A stretch of DNA of 64,000 nt from the NCBI GenBank assembly GCA_000442015.1, contig KE561068.1, forward strand, positions 1-64,000, given 5' to 3'. Position numbers and translations under genes: made by a program. The notes under the pieces were generated by a model. The model was not told the DNA's origin and searched no databases. It saw nothing but the letters and a program-made list of their open reading frames with translations. Of this stretch, positions 47,506-60,018 are shown piece by piece; position 1 is the stretch's first letter; every line of letters starts with the position of its first letter. The stretch is from Rozella allomycis CSF55 (taxonomy: Eukaryota; Rozellomycota).

Positions 47506-48970
47506 ATGTCTGATATAAAGCAGGTTCAGCGAGTTGTAGAGGCTTTCAATACTAAACTAAAAAGACGAGAAATTAAAGGGTCTTGGAATTGTGGTGTAGA
47601 AACAGCAAAACTACTGAGGCTAGTTGTGTCAATAACACGTTGGAATAATGCATCGACACTTATGCAAATAATCAAAGATGTTGTAATTTTATTTGCGCTA
47701 CGTAAAATAGGGAAAAGAATTAGTAAAGGCTCAGCCAACCGAAATCGTCGTAGGCAACATCGTGCGTCGAGTTTTGCATATTATCCGTGAAGAATATTTA
47801 GATGATGGGGAAGAAGACGAGTTTATGGCGTATGGAGATAATCTTTTGGACGAAACTCCTTCAGAAATGTCTTTAAAAAGTCCTCCACCTGGGGATTCAT
47901 TGCCTCCAGTTTCATTGACATCGTCGCCTTCGCAAGGAAGTAATATGTCTCTTTCCAACGTATTCTCATCACAACCAGGTAAATACATTTAGTTAGATGT
48001 AGATTAGTTGGCCAGGCGTCTTTGTTAAGGACGAATTCTTTGCGTCGAACTGATTCTCTTGGATCAGCCTCTATGAAACGAGTCGATTCATTTAGAGGAC
48101 AACAGCCCCAAAGTCTTTTACCTAGCAGAGCTTCATTTCTTGCTGATTCATCCATGATCAACCTCCTGACTGAAGTGAACCAGTCTGAAATAGATTATAG
48201 CATTCCAAAGTGTTCTTTGAAAACACTCGTCATCCAACAAATAAAAGATTTAATAGAAGAAATGGAAGACTTACAGTCGAATATTGCCCTTCAGGCATTA
48301 GAACATATTCATACAAATGAAATTATTATGACGATTGGACGCTCACGAACTGTCGAGCAATTTTTGTTATCTGCGGCAAAGAAGCGAAAGTTTTCCGTAA
48401 TCGTTGCAGAAACAGCGCCATTGTAAGTATTTTGTATTTTTAGTGTTTCAGGTATAGCGGCCAGGAACTTGCAGTTTCATTGGCAAAAGAAGGCTTGGAT
48501 GTGACACTTATTCCGGATTCCGCAATATATGCGATGATGGGACGGGTCAACAAAGTGATTTTAGGATGTCATGCGGGTATTTTAAATTTTCATTAATAAT
48601 GGCAGTAATGGCTGATGGTGGATTAATGTCTGTTGCGGGAAGTCAGCAATTGGCTGTGGCTGCTAAACATCATTCGACGCCTGTAGTTGTTTGCACAGGA
48701 TTATTTAAGTTAGCCCCTGTTCATCCTCACGATCACGACGCTTTCAATTTGTTCTTGTCGCCGTCATCGGCGCTCCCTTTGAAAAATAACGATGGCAAGG
48801 TTGATGTTCTTCAGCCTTCTTTTGACTATGTGGATGCCGGACTTGTTACTTTATTTATTACCAACACGTAATAATTAGAATTGTTGTTTATTATTAGTGG
48901 CGGACATCCACCCTCTTACATTTATAGATTACTAGGTGAAATGTACGATCCAAGGGACTACTGTCTTTAA
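47506..48970 (+). CDS. GCD7: Translation initiation factor eIF2B subunit beta
   Basis: This is a regulatory subunit of the eIF2B guanine-nucleotide exchange complex, the target of eIF2-alpha phosphorylation. Five introns join six exons. Motifs are FNTKLKRREIKGSWN, LLRLVVSITRWNNASTL, AQPTEIVVGNIVRRVLHII, HTNEIIMTIGRSRTVEQFL, FSVIVAETAP, YSGQELAVSLAKEGLDVTLI, VMADGGLMSVAGSQQLAVA, and the end GEMYDPRDYCL. A Ser/Pro-rich insert of about 110 residues (for example RTNSLRRTDSLGS) interrupts the N-terminal half between the LRREEY and helical blocks. This insert is longer than in most beta subunits and has phospho-site-like RxxS repeats. Length is about 440 residues. Confidence 0.9.
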
Positions 48971-49049
48971 ATAATCTCGCAGCTGCATTGCTATAATAAT
49001 TCATTGAATAAAAAATCTAATTAAATGAAAAATTGATTAGTCGGTCATT

Positions 49050-50340
49050 TTAGTTGTTTATTCTTAAATTAGCTTTTCTTTTGGCCATGAAGTTGTCTAG
49101 AGTTTCCCAAAATTTGAAGACCAAAGTCGCATCAAGATGACGTTTGTTTTCACTTAGAGCCAAAACTGAAACATCCCACTTCAAAATATTCGGGTCTGGT
49201 CGCACATGATCAAAACATAAATGAAATCCTTTAAGATGAGTAAATATTTCAACAGGATTCTCCCATTTCCAACCCTTAAATTGCCAACCTGCTCCAGTTA
49301 CAAAAGCGGCTACAACTCTATCCCTTTAACTCATTTACATTCTTTAAATTTACCAATCTGAAGGTTTGAAGCGATTTACAGAATCTGTAATTTCATATTT
49401 CAATATTTTTCCATTAACATTCCTTTCGATAATTAACTTTGAGTGTTTCCTATTTTCGGTGGATTTTTTCTGTACGTAGCTAATTAAGTCATATTGTTTT
49501 CATTACCTTTCATGTTGTAAAAATTCCTTTGCATTGTGAAGATTGATGAGGGATGTCACAGCACTGGGAACTAAAATAATTGGTAAAACAGAGCCTTTTA
49601 ATGAATTATTAAGTTCCTACTTGCAGGTAACTTCGATGCGGTTGCATCGTCGATTTTCATTTGGGTTTCTTTCCTCTCAGGTCTTGATGCTTGTTTCACA
49701 ATACTCAAAACCGGAGTGAAGTCCTGTCAGAATAAAAATAAATAATTACAGTTTTTGAAAGTAAAAGGGATTCTCTAGTAAAAACAGGCTTTTCGTATTG
49801 CAAAATATCGTGGACTTTCAACCTGAAAGTTATTTCATTATCGGTGGTTTCAAAATTACTATCTGCATCCATAGCGTTTCCATCTGTCCTGTTTTCATTC
49901 AGCTTGATCTTTTTCGAACTTGGTTCATTAATGTTTTCCAAAGAGACCCATTGAAAATGAGGAACCTCTTCAAATTTTATATGTGGTACTTTTTTCATAT
50001 CTATATTTGATTCCGTTAAATATTCAAGCAATGGCTACTCTAAAAATTATAATGTCATTACTTTTCTATCTGGCAGGGAAACATTTGGGACTCCGATACG
50101 TTTGCACTCTTGCAAGTAGGCCCCATATTGACTGATTTCTCGATGTAAATATGCGAAATAGACAGCATCTATTGGGTACGCTGTTCCTTTTCCTCTTTGC
50201 CGAAAAAATGCTGTTAGAGTATCTCTATGAACCAGGTCGTTTCCAAATTGAATATGAGTAAAGTTTTCTTTGTTTGGATACAAGGAAATGGTTTGTTTCG
50301 AAATTAAATACTCTTTTAAAGTTGTTAAAGGATCATTCAT
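49050..50340 (-). CDS. CDC73: Cdc73/parafibromin, Paf1 complex subunit
   Basis: Cdc73 couples RNA polymerase II elongation to chromatin marks. The N-terminal block reads [20 protein letters not shown], then [18 protein letters not shown] and [10 protein letters not shown]. The middle has [17 protein letters not shown] sequence ([15 protein letters not shown]). The C-terminal Ras-like domain has [15 protein letters not shown] strands ([15 protein letters not shown]), [39 protein letters not shown], and [21 protein letters not shown]. Several short introns separate the exons. Length is about 400 residues, shorter than human parafibromin (531). All recognised domains remain. Its stop is 80 bp from the convergent GCD7 stop. 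Confidence 0.9.
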
Positions 50341-50613
50341 TGATATTGGAAATTTCGAACGAAAGCTCTTGTATTGGAAACTAGTAGAATCTATTCAACT
50401 TAAAACAATATCACACGGGTTATCCAATCAAGCTAATTTATCAATACTCATTTGATCAAATTTCTGTGCTGCCTCTCCGTTGGAAATCTTGCGGTGGTGT
50501 AGGGAGACCTTAAAGAAGACGTTAACAATCGACACTGAGAGTCATTAATAATCAATAAAGAAATTGAAATAAAACAAATACAATTCTGTAAATTAAATTA
50601 ATTTATTATGTCA

Positions 50614-51606
50614 TTAATTGAAAATTTCTGCCTTGAGGAGTTCCTGCATATAATTTGTGAGATACTCAATAGATATTTTATTGCTCTCCTTGCAACACTT
50701 GTGCAGTTGACTTTCATTCGATTGATGAATATCTTCCTTTCTAACCTTTGGTTTTCCAAACGTTGGATCAAAGTTTTGATCTATTTTCTTCAATTTACTG
50801 GCAAGGTCCGATATTCTCTTTGATAAAAATTCTTCAGTTCCTAATATAGGTGATGATGACAAATTATTCATCCAATATTGGCTCCAAAGAATTTCCAGAA
50901 ATCTTTCGTCAAACGATGATTTAAAATAGGAAACTGGAAGGGAATAGTATCTGTTGGAATGAACCCCGAAGTCTTCAATTTTATCCATAGGAATTTGTTG
51001 AAACTCATCATTAGAACTACTTGGCGCCTTGTAATCTTCAGGAAATGTTCGAAAGGCACCTAAATCAACTTTTCCGGTAGAAGATGTCCTTTTAGGGTCG
51101 ATAACAACAGCAAGAAATGGTTCTTGAAATTGCTGATTTAAATGTTGAGTACTAACATCAATACCTGATAGCCAGCATCCGTATCCCGGATGAGAGTGAT
51201 ACCAACCAATAACGTTTTCTTGTTTACCAGCTTGCTTAATAACTGTCATGTAGTCCACCATGTATTCATAGCCTTCTGCTGCTGCATTTACTCGTGTTTC
51301 AGTCCCTTCAACTGGAAGTGCAAACGCGTCCATAACAATCATACTTTGTCCTTTGATCTTTCCTTGCATCAAGCCCATGACTTCTATATCTCCTCCTGAT
51401 TTTGCATGAAGAACCATTTTCATTAGTGCCATAGACGATATCTTGACATTTGTAAAGTATTTAGGATCCGTGGTCCAAGGTTTCTCATTTAATATCTTTT
51501 TTTGTTCTTCAGCATCAAAGTTATACATTTCATCGTTATTTATTAGCGGCTTAATCTCATTTTCAAGTTCAAATGTTTTTCGTGCAAGTTTCTCATCGGT
51601 GTCCAT
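50614..51606 (-). CDS. CSN5: COP9 signalosome subunit 5 (Jab1/Rri1), JAMM deneddylase
   Basis: This is the metalloprotease that removes Nedd8 from cullins. From [18 protein letters not shown] it follows CSN5 closely: [33 protein letters not shown] (catalytic Glu), [14 protein letters not shown], then the JAMM zinc motif [14 protein letters not shown] with both His and the Asp, and [11 protein letters not shown]. Length is about 330 residues in one exon. The start is set at 51606; the open frame reaches 51666 but would overlap the REV1 start in antisense. Full catalytic residues suggest an active enzyme. The gene shares a 44-bp divergent spacer with REV1. Confidence 0.95.
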   Translation of the reverse strand: MDTDEKLARKTFELENEIKPLINNDEMYNFDAEEQKKILNEKPWTTDPKYFTNVKISSMALMKMVLHAKSGGDIEVMGLMQGKIKGQSMIVMDAFALPVEGTETRVNAAAEGYEYMVDYMTVIKQAGKQENVIGWYHSHPGYGCWLSGIDVSTQHLNQQFQEPFLAVVIDPKRTSSTGKVDLGAFRTFPEDYKAPSSSNDEFQQIPMDKIEDFGVHSNRYYSLPVSYFKSSFDERFLEILWSQYWMNNLSSSPILGTEEFLSKRISDLASKLKKIDQNFDPTFGKPKVRKEDIHQSNESQLHKCCKESNKISIEYLTNYMQELLKAEIFN

Positions 51607-51650
51607 TTTGGAATTTCGGGAATACCTTAAACATATTTCAACCAAAGATA

Positions 51651-54049
51651 ATGAATCAAAGTTCAAAATCCGATAAAAGGAAAGAAAAGGAACCAGCTTA
51701 TGAATCTTATGATCAGTATTTCCAGGAAAAGAAGCGCAAGTTGGAACAACAAAACTCGTGTACTCTAAAAAGCAATATTTTCTATGGTTTAGTGTTCCAT
51801 GTCAATGGATACACTAATCCTCCACTAACTACAATTAGAGATCTAGTTTGTGAGCATGGAGGTCGGTATGCACAGTATCTATCAAGGGAAGTTACTCACA
51901 TCGTGTGTACAAATCTGCCCATGGCAAAGCTGAAATTGCTAAAGCAAAGTGATGTTATAATAAAACCTGAATGGATTCTGGATTGCATTAAAAAGGGTGG
52001 ACTTGTTGATGAGAAGCCTTACCGAGTCTATGAACATAATAGCCTGAACAATCAAAAGACACTAGTATTACCTACGGCCAGCCGCACTCCGGTGGCACAT
52101 GCTGAAAGAGAATCGCGGATTGATGCGTCTGATCCTAATTTTGTAGCCCAGTTCTATCAAAACTCAAGGCTGCATTTTCTTTCCTTGTGGAAAAACGAAT
52201 TGAAAGAATTTACAGCTGAATTTTTAAAGAACAAAAAGGATAACATTCACGGCGCCTATAAAGTAATATTGCATGTAGATATGGACTCATTTTTTGTTTC
52301 AGTGGCATTAAAGGATCGCCAGAATCTGATTGATAAACCTGTCGCTGTTGGGCATTCGACTCGAGATGGGAAAGAATCTAATAAATTAGATTCTTCTAGC
52401 GATTTAGCGTCTTGTAATTACGTGGCTAGACAGTTTGGAGTTAGGAATGGAATGATGTAAGAATTTTGGTTGATCGTTTTAGGCTGCAGAAAGCGCTAAA
52501 GCTTTGCCCAGGTCTTATCGTTCTTCCTTATGAGTTTGAAAAGTATCGCGAGATTTCTAGAAAGTTTTACACTGTTTTATTCAAATATGCAGATAACATC
52601 CAAGCTGTTAGTTGTGATGAGGCATTTCTTGAAATAAATTCCAAATTAAATGATGATAGCAAAGAAACAGTCTATGATATTTGTGAAAATATAAGAAAAG
52701 ATATTAGAGATATTTGTGAAGTAAATGCTTCTATTGGAGCGGGCCCCAATATGTTAATTGCAAGATTGGCTACTAAAAAGGCCAAACCAAATGGCCAACA
52801 TTATGTTACAAAGGAAGAAATAAAAGACTTTATCAAAGACATTAATGTTAAAGATTTGCCATCCGTGGGATACGCCCACGGATCACAATTTGAAACTATG
52901 GGTATTGAAACATGCTCACAACTTGAACAATTAACCATCAGCGAATTACAAAAAATATTTGGAATCAAACAAGGGGAATTGTTTTATAATTATTGTAGAG
53001 GAATTGATTCAAGAGAATTGATTAATACGCATGAAAGAAAATCTATTGGAGCTGAAATAAACTGGGGGATTAGATTAAATGAAAAATCTAAAGTTGAATC
53101 ATTTTTTCGTAATTTGTCTAAAGAAGTCTCTGAAAGATTAATTTCGTCTTCACTTTCTGGCAAATTATTGACTTTAAAGGTTAAATGTAGAAAAAGGGAT
53201 GCTGAACAGCCAAGGAAGCATATGGGTCACGGCTGGTGTGATGATATTTCAAAATCCCATGAATTTTCTAGGCCTGTTTTTGAAGAGAATGTTATTTTCA
53301 CTCAGGTGATTAAGATGTATAATGGATTGCATTTGGCGCCTGAAGATTTAAGAGGTGCTGGAATTCATTTTCAAAAACTAGTCGATATAAAGAATGCAAA
53401 AGGTAAGAATCACATGCGGTTTTGTTTAGATCAAAAAAAGTTGGACTTTTCAAATATGAAAAAGAGAGAAATCAATAACATCAAGAAGAATAATAAAAAT
53501 GAAGTGGAAATTATTTCCTCATCTGATATACCTAAGCATTCTCCTGAAAAGAATCCATCAAAGCAAAAAGCATTTCAAAAATTGAGTCCTAAAGGGAAAC
53601 CTCCATTTAAACCTTTAATTACTCTCACACAAAAATTTAAACCCAGAAAGTTATTTTCTGACGTAATTGAACTTTCAGATAGCGATGATACAATTAATCT
53701 GAATATTGATATTTTGTCTTCCCAATCTCACACGCAAACTCAAAATTATTTAATTTATCCAGACTTGGATGGTTTCGTTGACGAGAGCGAAATAAAGAGT
53801 AGATTGAAACAATGGGTGGATTATTTCAAAGATGAAGGACCCTTGGACATTGATAAGCGGACAATCTTTACATATTTTAGTGAATTATTTGATTCCAAAA
53901 ATCTGGATCTTGTAAGAAAGTATTTCTGTTATTTGAAACGTTTGATAAATGAAATTGAAAGTGAAAAATGGCCTTCATTTTTGACTGAGTTAGAGAATCA
54001 ATTGCAATTGATGTCAATCAACAATTATGGATCTAAATTATTACTGTAA
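51651..54049 (+). CDS. REV1: REV1 translesion DNA polymerase (deoxycytidyl transferase)
   Basis: This Y-family polymerase inserts dC opposite lesions and scaffolds polymerase zeta. Domains in order are an N-terminal BRCT ([45 protein letters not shown]), [14 protein letters not shown], the palm with catalytic [16 protein letters not shown], and after a 26-nt intron (52457-52482) [29 protein letters not shown], little finger and PAD. A basic/Ser linker leads to the REV1 C-terminal domain that binds Rev7 ([38 protein letters not shown]). Length is about 790 residues. The start [13 protein letters not shown] at 51651 is preferred over an upstream in-frame ATG at 51573 that lies inside CSN5. Confidence 0.92.
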
Positions 54050-54175
54050 ATTATAAAAGAAGTAATCCTTAAACGGTTAAGGCATAAACATAAAGCACGA
54101 ACTTGGAATTGGGATCAGGTAGCAACAGCTGTATGTGCACAACAAATAAAAGAACTATATTTTATTTAATACATT

Positions 54176-55106
54176 TTATAATTCATCCTGCACATTTAAT
54201 TGGGATAGAGAATTCTGGATTGAAACCATCTGGTTCCCTCCTAACCCATACAGATACCCCATAAATTTTGAATCGTCAATAGCATTATCAAAATACGTCT
54301 GTCTCATCCGGAAGAAAACATCTGCCGTTAATAATGAATCAGATCCTGCTTGGTGTTGAATTCCCACTCTTTCAATTTGCAAGTCATCAGCAACATCTAA
54401 CAATCAACTCACTCAACTATCAGTACCCTGCAATCCTCCTTTAAGGCTCTTACAGCTCTTCATTAAAAATTTAATATCATATATGCATGGAAAAAATATA
54501 TTTAATCTTTCAAAAAACTCATTTTCACCATTTGGAAGCACATCGCAGGTCAAAATTTTCATAAAATATCCAAAATCATACCCACTGTGGAATGATATCC
54601 ATTTCACATTCGAATTCAGAATCATCCCACTGGTCATCATCCAATCTCCAAATTCTTCAACATCAATACCTTGGTTCTCAAGTCTCGAAAAATCTATCCC
54701 GCTTTTCGTCAAAAGTTCAATAGAATCTTGTGCATACATTTGATCACTATTTTAACACTAAATTATCATTACTTTAAACTAAATCTGAAATTAAACTGCC
54801 ATGAACAAACACCAGGCGGTGTGTTTCCGTTTTCATCACAAAGCGTGATCCCCAGTTGTATAATATTCAGCAAATCAACGTTGCATCTAAGAGTCTGGAA
54901 ATGATAGTCTGCAGAATTTTTGAAATTGCCCATTGGCCTTGCTACCACACCTTAATTTTTGAAGTGCAACAAAAAATACCTGGGAATTCAGTGTCCATTG
55001 CTATATAGTTGTAGGTATCTAATAAATTTCTTATATTTTCCATTTCCAACTCCAAGTTTGAAGCCCATACATCTCGTATCCGTGGATGCTGAATAGAAAT
55101 AAGCAT
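54176..55106 (-). CDS. POP2: CCR4-NOT deadenylase subunit CAF1/POP2
   Basis: This 3' exonuclease shortens poly(A) tails. Several short introns separate exons reading [30 protein letters not shown] (first D and E of the DEDD site), the [20 protein letters not shown] block, [17 protein letters not shown] (third D), [10 protein letters not shown], and [15 protein letters not shown] with the general-base His and last Asp. All DEDDh residues are present. The tail ends [13 protein letters not shown] as in the family. The start is ATG 55106 ([10 protein letters not shown]). Length is about 285 residues, normal for CAF1. It works with Ccr4-Not in the cytoplasm. Confidence 0.92.
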
Positions 55107-55204
55107 TTGTGAAATTTCGATAATCCAAGACAATACAATTCTTATCGATATCTTATGCTAGTTTATAATTTTTATAAAGACAAGAAATAGATTTAGATGA
55201 TTTA

Positions 55205-56429
55205 TTATTGTGATTTTCCAATCTCAGCCTTGGCGGCCAAGTTTCTCTCTGCGCTGTATAAGACTCGGTCTAAAAATCCAGCTGCGGCGAAAATGCCTCC
55301 GACAATTGCACAGACTCTTGTTAAAAATGACGAAAAAGATCTAGACTGTTCTACATATATGATATTCATTGGCGATATATCAAAATTGAAAAATATGCCT
55401 ATTAAAGTTACATCTTAAGCTTACCGACTTTTTCCGATGGTCTTTTTGCGGTTGTTACAGCGAATTGATTCGTATGTACCTTTTTGCCGTTTGCGTATTC
55501 GATGTTTGTTGAAACCACGTTAATAAAGTACTGAAACATGTATTCTGTACTAGCGGCCTTTTCAGAATGATTATCAAGAGGATTTAGAACGAATGTTCCT
55601 TCAGGTTTACCAAAAGACAGCGAATTAATAGTATGGCTCAAATCATACGTCACATCACTAAATGGATTTAGGTCATGAATATGCATATCTTGATAATGGA
55701 AACTTAGACCGGGTGCGATGTGAAATTCAGCAGCAACCTTTTTAACCTCAAAGTAGCCTTCAATACGACAACCCTCACCTCTTTCGTTTTTTATGCGATC
55801 AGCATAGCCTTCTTCAACACACTATCTATTCGATATATAAATATTACTTGTGCGAATTTGGAAACATCCTTGGCGGACCAACCTCTGTTCTCGTATGCTC
55901 TGATTACCTCGTTACAGGTATTGCAACATTGATTGGGTTCAATTTCTGCATTGTAACATGAACCGCATTTTGCCTTTCCATCTTTTGTCTTAATGCTAGT
56001 TCCGTTGATGTTTATACCTATGTTTCAATTTACAATCTCTTACGAAAAGCCTCGGTAGATACAAGTTCACCATTTTTGGTAAGTCTATGTTTCTCAAGAG
56101 TATGTTTTATGTCATCTTTAAACTCCCCTGATGCATCCATAATATCAACCGAAAGCACTAACTAATAAGAATTTGTTTTTCACATTACAGAAACATGGCG
56201 CTTTTGGGAGTGTTATATTTAGATAAACCGGCATCAAATCTCTCCTCGATGTGTCAACATTTAATTGAGTATCGAAAGAAGTAGAAAAATATGACACACA
56301 CTCTGCAATGAACAGATAAATGATCAACACATAGCTGAAAACGGTTATTACACCACCTGTGCTTGTCTTGGTTTTAAAATCGTCTAGAGTTTTAGCATAT
56401 GCATCAAATTTTTGCAAGTTGGATAGCAT
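55205..56429 (-). CDS. ERV46: ERGIC3/Erv46-family ER-Golgi cargo receptor
   Basis: Erv46 cycles in COPII/COPI vesicles with Erv41. The protein starts MLSNLQKFDAYAKTLDDF, then a first membrane helix (GVITVFSYVLIIYLFIAEC), a large luminal domain with the conserved cysteine cluster CGSCYNAE...CCNTCNEVIRAY, GWSAKDV, EEGYADRIKNERGEGCRIEG and FHIAPGLSFHYQDMHIHDL. The second membrane part reads FNFDISPMNIIYVEQSRSF and AIVGGIFAAAGFLDRVLY. At least five introns of about 26 nt are needed. Length is about 365 residues. The C-terminus ends AEIGKSQ, without a dilysine motif. Confidence 0.9.
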
Positions 56430-56483
56430 ATAAACAAACAAATAAAATTCAGAAAAATACTAAAACTGACTAACAATTTGAAT

Positions 56484-58249
56484 TTATGCAAGCACATTTC
56501 TCATCAGATAACTCTGTAATCTGTTGGAAGACTCGACCTTGATTTCTTCTAAAGCGTCTGGGAACTTTTGCAAGCAGGATACTAGGTTGTTTCTAGTAAG
56601 AACGTGTGCGACACAATCAGTCTTAGCTCTGACTGTCGCTATTCTGGGAAGATTATGAAGTATTCCAACCTCTCCGAAAAATGATCCTGTACCACTGGTA
56701 TCAATTATATCTCCAAACTCACTAATAATATCCGCCTCTCCGTGTGTTAAGAAGAACATTTCTTCTGCTTTTTGTCCACAATGCACAATATTTTCACCTT
56801 TCTTAAACTTTGTTGTAGTCATCACACTAGCAATGGCATTAAGGACTTCTCTGTCACACTTGGCAAATATTGCAACTTTGCTGAGATTTTGCTGGTTAAC
56901 TTCAAATTCAAATTCATTTTGAGGACTTGTGCGAAGTTTGAACAAGTTGTATCTTTCTTCTGCAGCAACTTTTAAATCATTTTCAATCTTTGGAAACTTC
57001 TTTGTTACTGTTTGCAAGTCATCTCTTGTAAGCTTTAGCAAAGTAACACTTCCTTTAGCTCTTACAGATGCTGAAAAATAAATTTAAATGCGCTATTACC
57101 TGTTCTTGTCGTCTTCAATAAAATTCCGACTTCTCCAAAGAAACTACCTTGGGTGATCGTCGCGTAAACACTTTTCAAATCATCACTGACAACCTCTACT
57201 GCACCGGTTAAGATCAGGTACATTTCATTAGCCATTTCACCTCGTTTAACTACTAATTGACCATCGTGATATATTTCGGGAAGCAACTTTCTTGACAGTT
57301 CATCTAAAAAGTCTGTGTCCGCATTTTCAAATAGCAGAATCTAATAAAAATAACTAAACTTAATCAACCTTATGTAAGTCCATTCTTCCAACATCTGCAA
57401 CAAATTCTCCGCCGAATTCTACTGCACTAGTGTCAAGAATATATTTCAGTTTTTGAAGCCATGCATTTCTATCAGTAGCAGCTTCTTTAATCCTCAGCAT
57501 CAAATCCGGATACTATGTAAACATGTAACAACAATTACTTTCTCCAATGAACGCTCCATTGCTTTTCTGGTTAACATTAATAGTGTGCACTCCTCAGACA
57601 TTACTTTAACAGTCGCAGTTCTTTTTTCATTGAATAAAACACCGATTTCCCCGAAGAACGAATCTTCCTCCAAAGTGGCTATCAAATCTCCATTGTCTTT
57701 GCAAACACCGACCTAGTTCCACTATCATCTGAATTTTACCGATCCACGAAAAATGAAAAACATTTCCATTGCTGCATCTCCCTTTTTGACGACAACGGAT
57801 TCTTTGACTTTGGTGATCTGGGCAAGATTTGAGGCAAGTTTTTCCAATGCCTCTTGAGGGAAATCTTGAAATAATGGAAACCGTGTGAAGGCCTCCAGTG
57901 CAACTGCCTTAAGCATTTCTTGGTTATTTAAAACCTTGACATCTGGAGGAATATCAACAAGTGGCCTCCTGACCGCCCTTGTAGTAGGCTGATCTCCCGC
58001 ACTTCTATTTACTAATGCCCGTATTTGATTTTCGTAATCCATGCAAAGCTTCCCGAGTAATTCTATTCTTTGCAATAATTGTTCCCGTGTCGCCAAAGTT
58101 AGGTCAAGTTTCGGCATATCATTCATTGATCTAGGCAACTGAGGAGAGGATGCATCAATTGAAGACGCTCTTGTACGTCTTCTTATTATTTCTCTAGGTG
58201 TGGCGCCTCCATTAGTCTTTCCGATATCAAAGTCATTGGATGAAGGCAT
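56484..58249 (-). CDS. Protein with three cyclic-nucleotide-binding domains, no catalytic domain
   Basis: About 540 residues in five or so exons. A Ser/Arg-rich N-terminus (REIIRRRTRASSIDASS) leads to a short coiled coil, then three CNB modules. Each has the phosphate-binding cassette shape: SFFGEIGVLFNEKRTATV, SFFGEVGILLKTTRT and SFFGEVGILHNLPRIATV, with the key Glu and Arg present in all three. No kinase, ion channel, GEF or PKA docking domain is seen before or after. PKA regulatory subunits have two CNBs and an inhibitor site. RRRTRASS near the N-terminus is only loosely like a PKA pseudosubstrate. So this may be a PKA/PKG-type regulatory protein of unusual form or a separate cAMP/cGMP sensor. 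Confidence 0.8.
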
Positions 58250-58866
58250 TGGAAACAGAAACAGCGTTTCCAGGTCAAATATTCGAATATCTAATTGCTA
58301 GATTTTCTGATATAATATTTGGAATAAAAAAGCAATAAAAATTTAAAAATATGTCTTTTCGGCAACTCTGCTACTGCTAATGGTTGGTCGTTGGATATTA
58401 AACTTTCATATATACTAAAGTCTAAAGTTACTAAAAATATTAGATACTAAAGAAATAGATGGGATTTATATGAGGAGTTAAAAACAAAAGGGATAAGTGA
58501 TATAATAGATAGATAAAGTTATAAACCCAGTCAAGATTTCTTCCAGATTGATCAGATAAGATTAAACAAGTATTTTGATTTTCGCGTTTCATTTTACAAA
58601 ATAGAAATAAATTTACACCGATGAATATCTGTGCTAAATTAGATTTTGATAACATGCAATAATTATGGTGCCTAAGGTAAATTCAAGTGTCAAAGAACCC
58701 CATTCTTTTTTTATTACATCTTTCATTAATGCTCCCTCTTATCTTTGTATCGGGCATGGGTCATTAATGCTCAAATTTCCAAAATCACATTTAGGAAATT
58801 TCCTAATACGGGACGATAAATAGGGAAACCAGGGTTACACAATCTAGCAACCACCTTGTCCATCGA
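58250..58866. other. Divergent intergenic region between CNB protein and ADP/ATP carrier
   Basis: About 620 bp, AT-rich and without an open frame I can support. An 11-nt direct repeat CATTAATGCTC occurs at 58724-58734 and 58762-58772, about 100-140 nt upstream of the carrier ATG, and could be a promoter site pair. Confidence 0.45.
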
Positions 58867-59907
58867 ATGTCTACAACAACCAAAGCCGACAAACCTGATC
58901 CAATCATGAGCTTTGCAAGAGATTTCCTTGCCGGAGGTATCTCTGCAGGAGTGAGCAAGACGATTGTAGCTCCGATCGAAAGAGTTAAAATTCTATTGCA
59001 ACTTCAAGATATCAGCAAGCAATTAAGCCCTGATAAGCGCTACAATGGAATCATGGATGTCATTAGAAGAGTCCCTAAGGAACAAGGAGTTTCTGCCTTC
59101 TGGTAACCACCGTTGATAAACAACAATAGGCGAGGAAATTTGGCCAACGTCATTCGTTACTTTCCAACACAAGCACTTAATTTCGCTTTCAAGGACAAAT
59201 ATAAGAAGCTCTTTAATCCATATAAGAAGGATAAGGAGTTTGGCAAATGGTTCGTCGGAAACTTGGCCGCCGGTGGTGCTGCAGGTAGTTAAAACTTTTT
59301 AAAGTAACTCAGGTGCCACATCTTTATTGTTTGTATATCCTTTGGACTTTGCTCGTACCCGTCTTGCTGCCGATGTCGGTAAAGGCGCCAACCGTGAGTT
59401 TAACGGTTTGGTAGATTGTCTTGGAAAGATATTTAAAGCTGTATGATAGATGCATTCAATTAATATAGGATGGTATGAAAGGATTGTACCAAGGATTTAA
59501 TGTATCTGTCGTTGGAATCATTGTATACAGAGCTTGCTACTTTGGTGGATACGATACCATGAAATCGTATTTGCCAAAAGATGCACCTCTTTGGCAAAAC
59601 TGGGTTGTTGCCCAAACTGTAACCACCTTGGCTGGGTTAGCATCTTATCCATTTGATACCATCCGTCGTCGTATGATGGTAAGTTTATATTTTCAGCCTT
59701 TAAAAGATGCAATCTGGCCGTGGTGAAGTTTTATACAAATCAACCATTGATTGTTGGAGAAAGACTGTTGTAACTGAAGGGCCAAAGGCATTGTTCAAAG
59801 GATCCTTGACTAACATTATTCGTGGATCTGGAGGTGCTTTGGTTTTAGTCTTTTATGAAGCCATTCAACGTTCCTTGGGAATTGAGGCATCTGGAAGCTC
59901 AGAATAA
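58867..59907 (+). CDS. AAC: Mitochondrial ADP/ATP carrier
   Basis: This carrier exchanges matrix ATP for cytosolic ADP across the inner membrane. It has the three-repeat carrier fold with [25 protein letters not shown] and [15 protein letters not shown]; the RRRMMM signature is specific for ADP/ATP carriers. Other family parts are [44 protein letters not shown] and FGGYDTMK. Four introns of about 27-28 nt. Length is about 305 residues. The start is [12 protein letters not shown] at 58867. It would be a client of the small Tim chaperone and the TIM22 pathway. Confidence 0.95.
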
Positions 59908-60018
59908 TTTGAAGTTGACCTTTAAATAAAAACTTGATACATTCATTGATTTTTTGATTTGATTCCAGATATTGCTATCCCTTTGAATTGATCTATTAAG
60001 AATTTCCGAAATTTCGTA

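Noticed and set aside
58440..58655. Minus-strand ORF in the CNB-carrier spacer
   Set aside because: Phe/Leu/Ile-rich reading of AT-rich DNA, no splice partner or motif.
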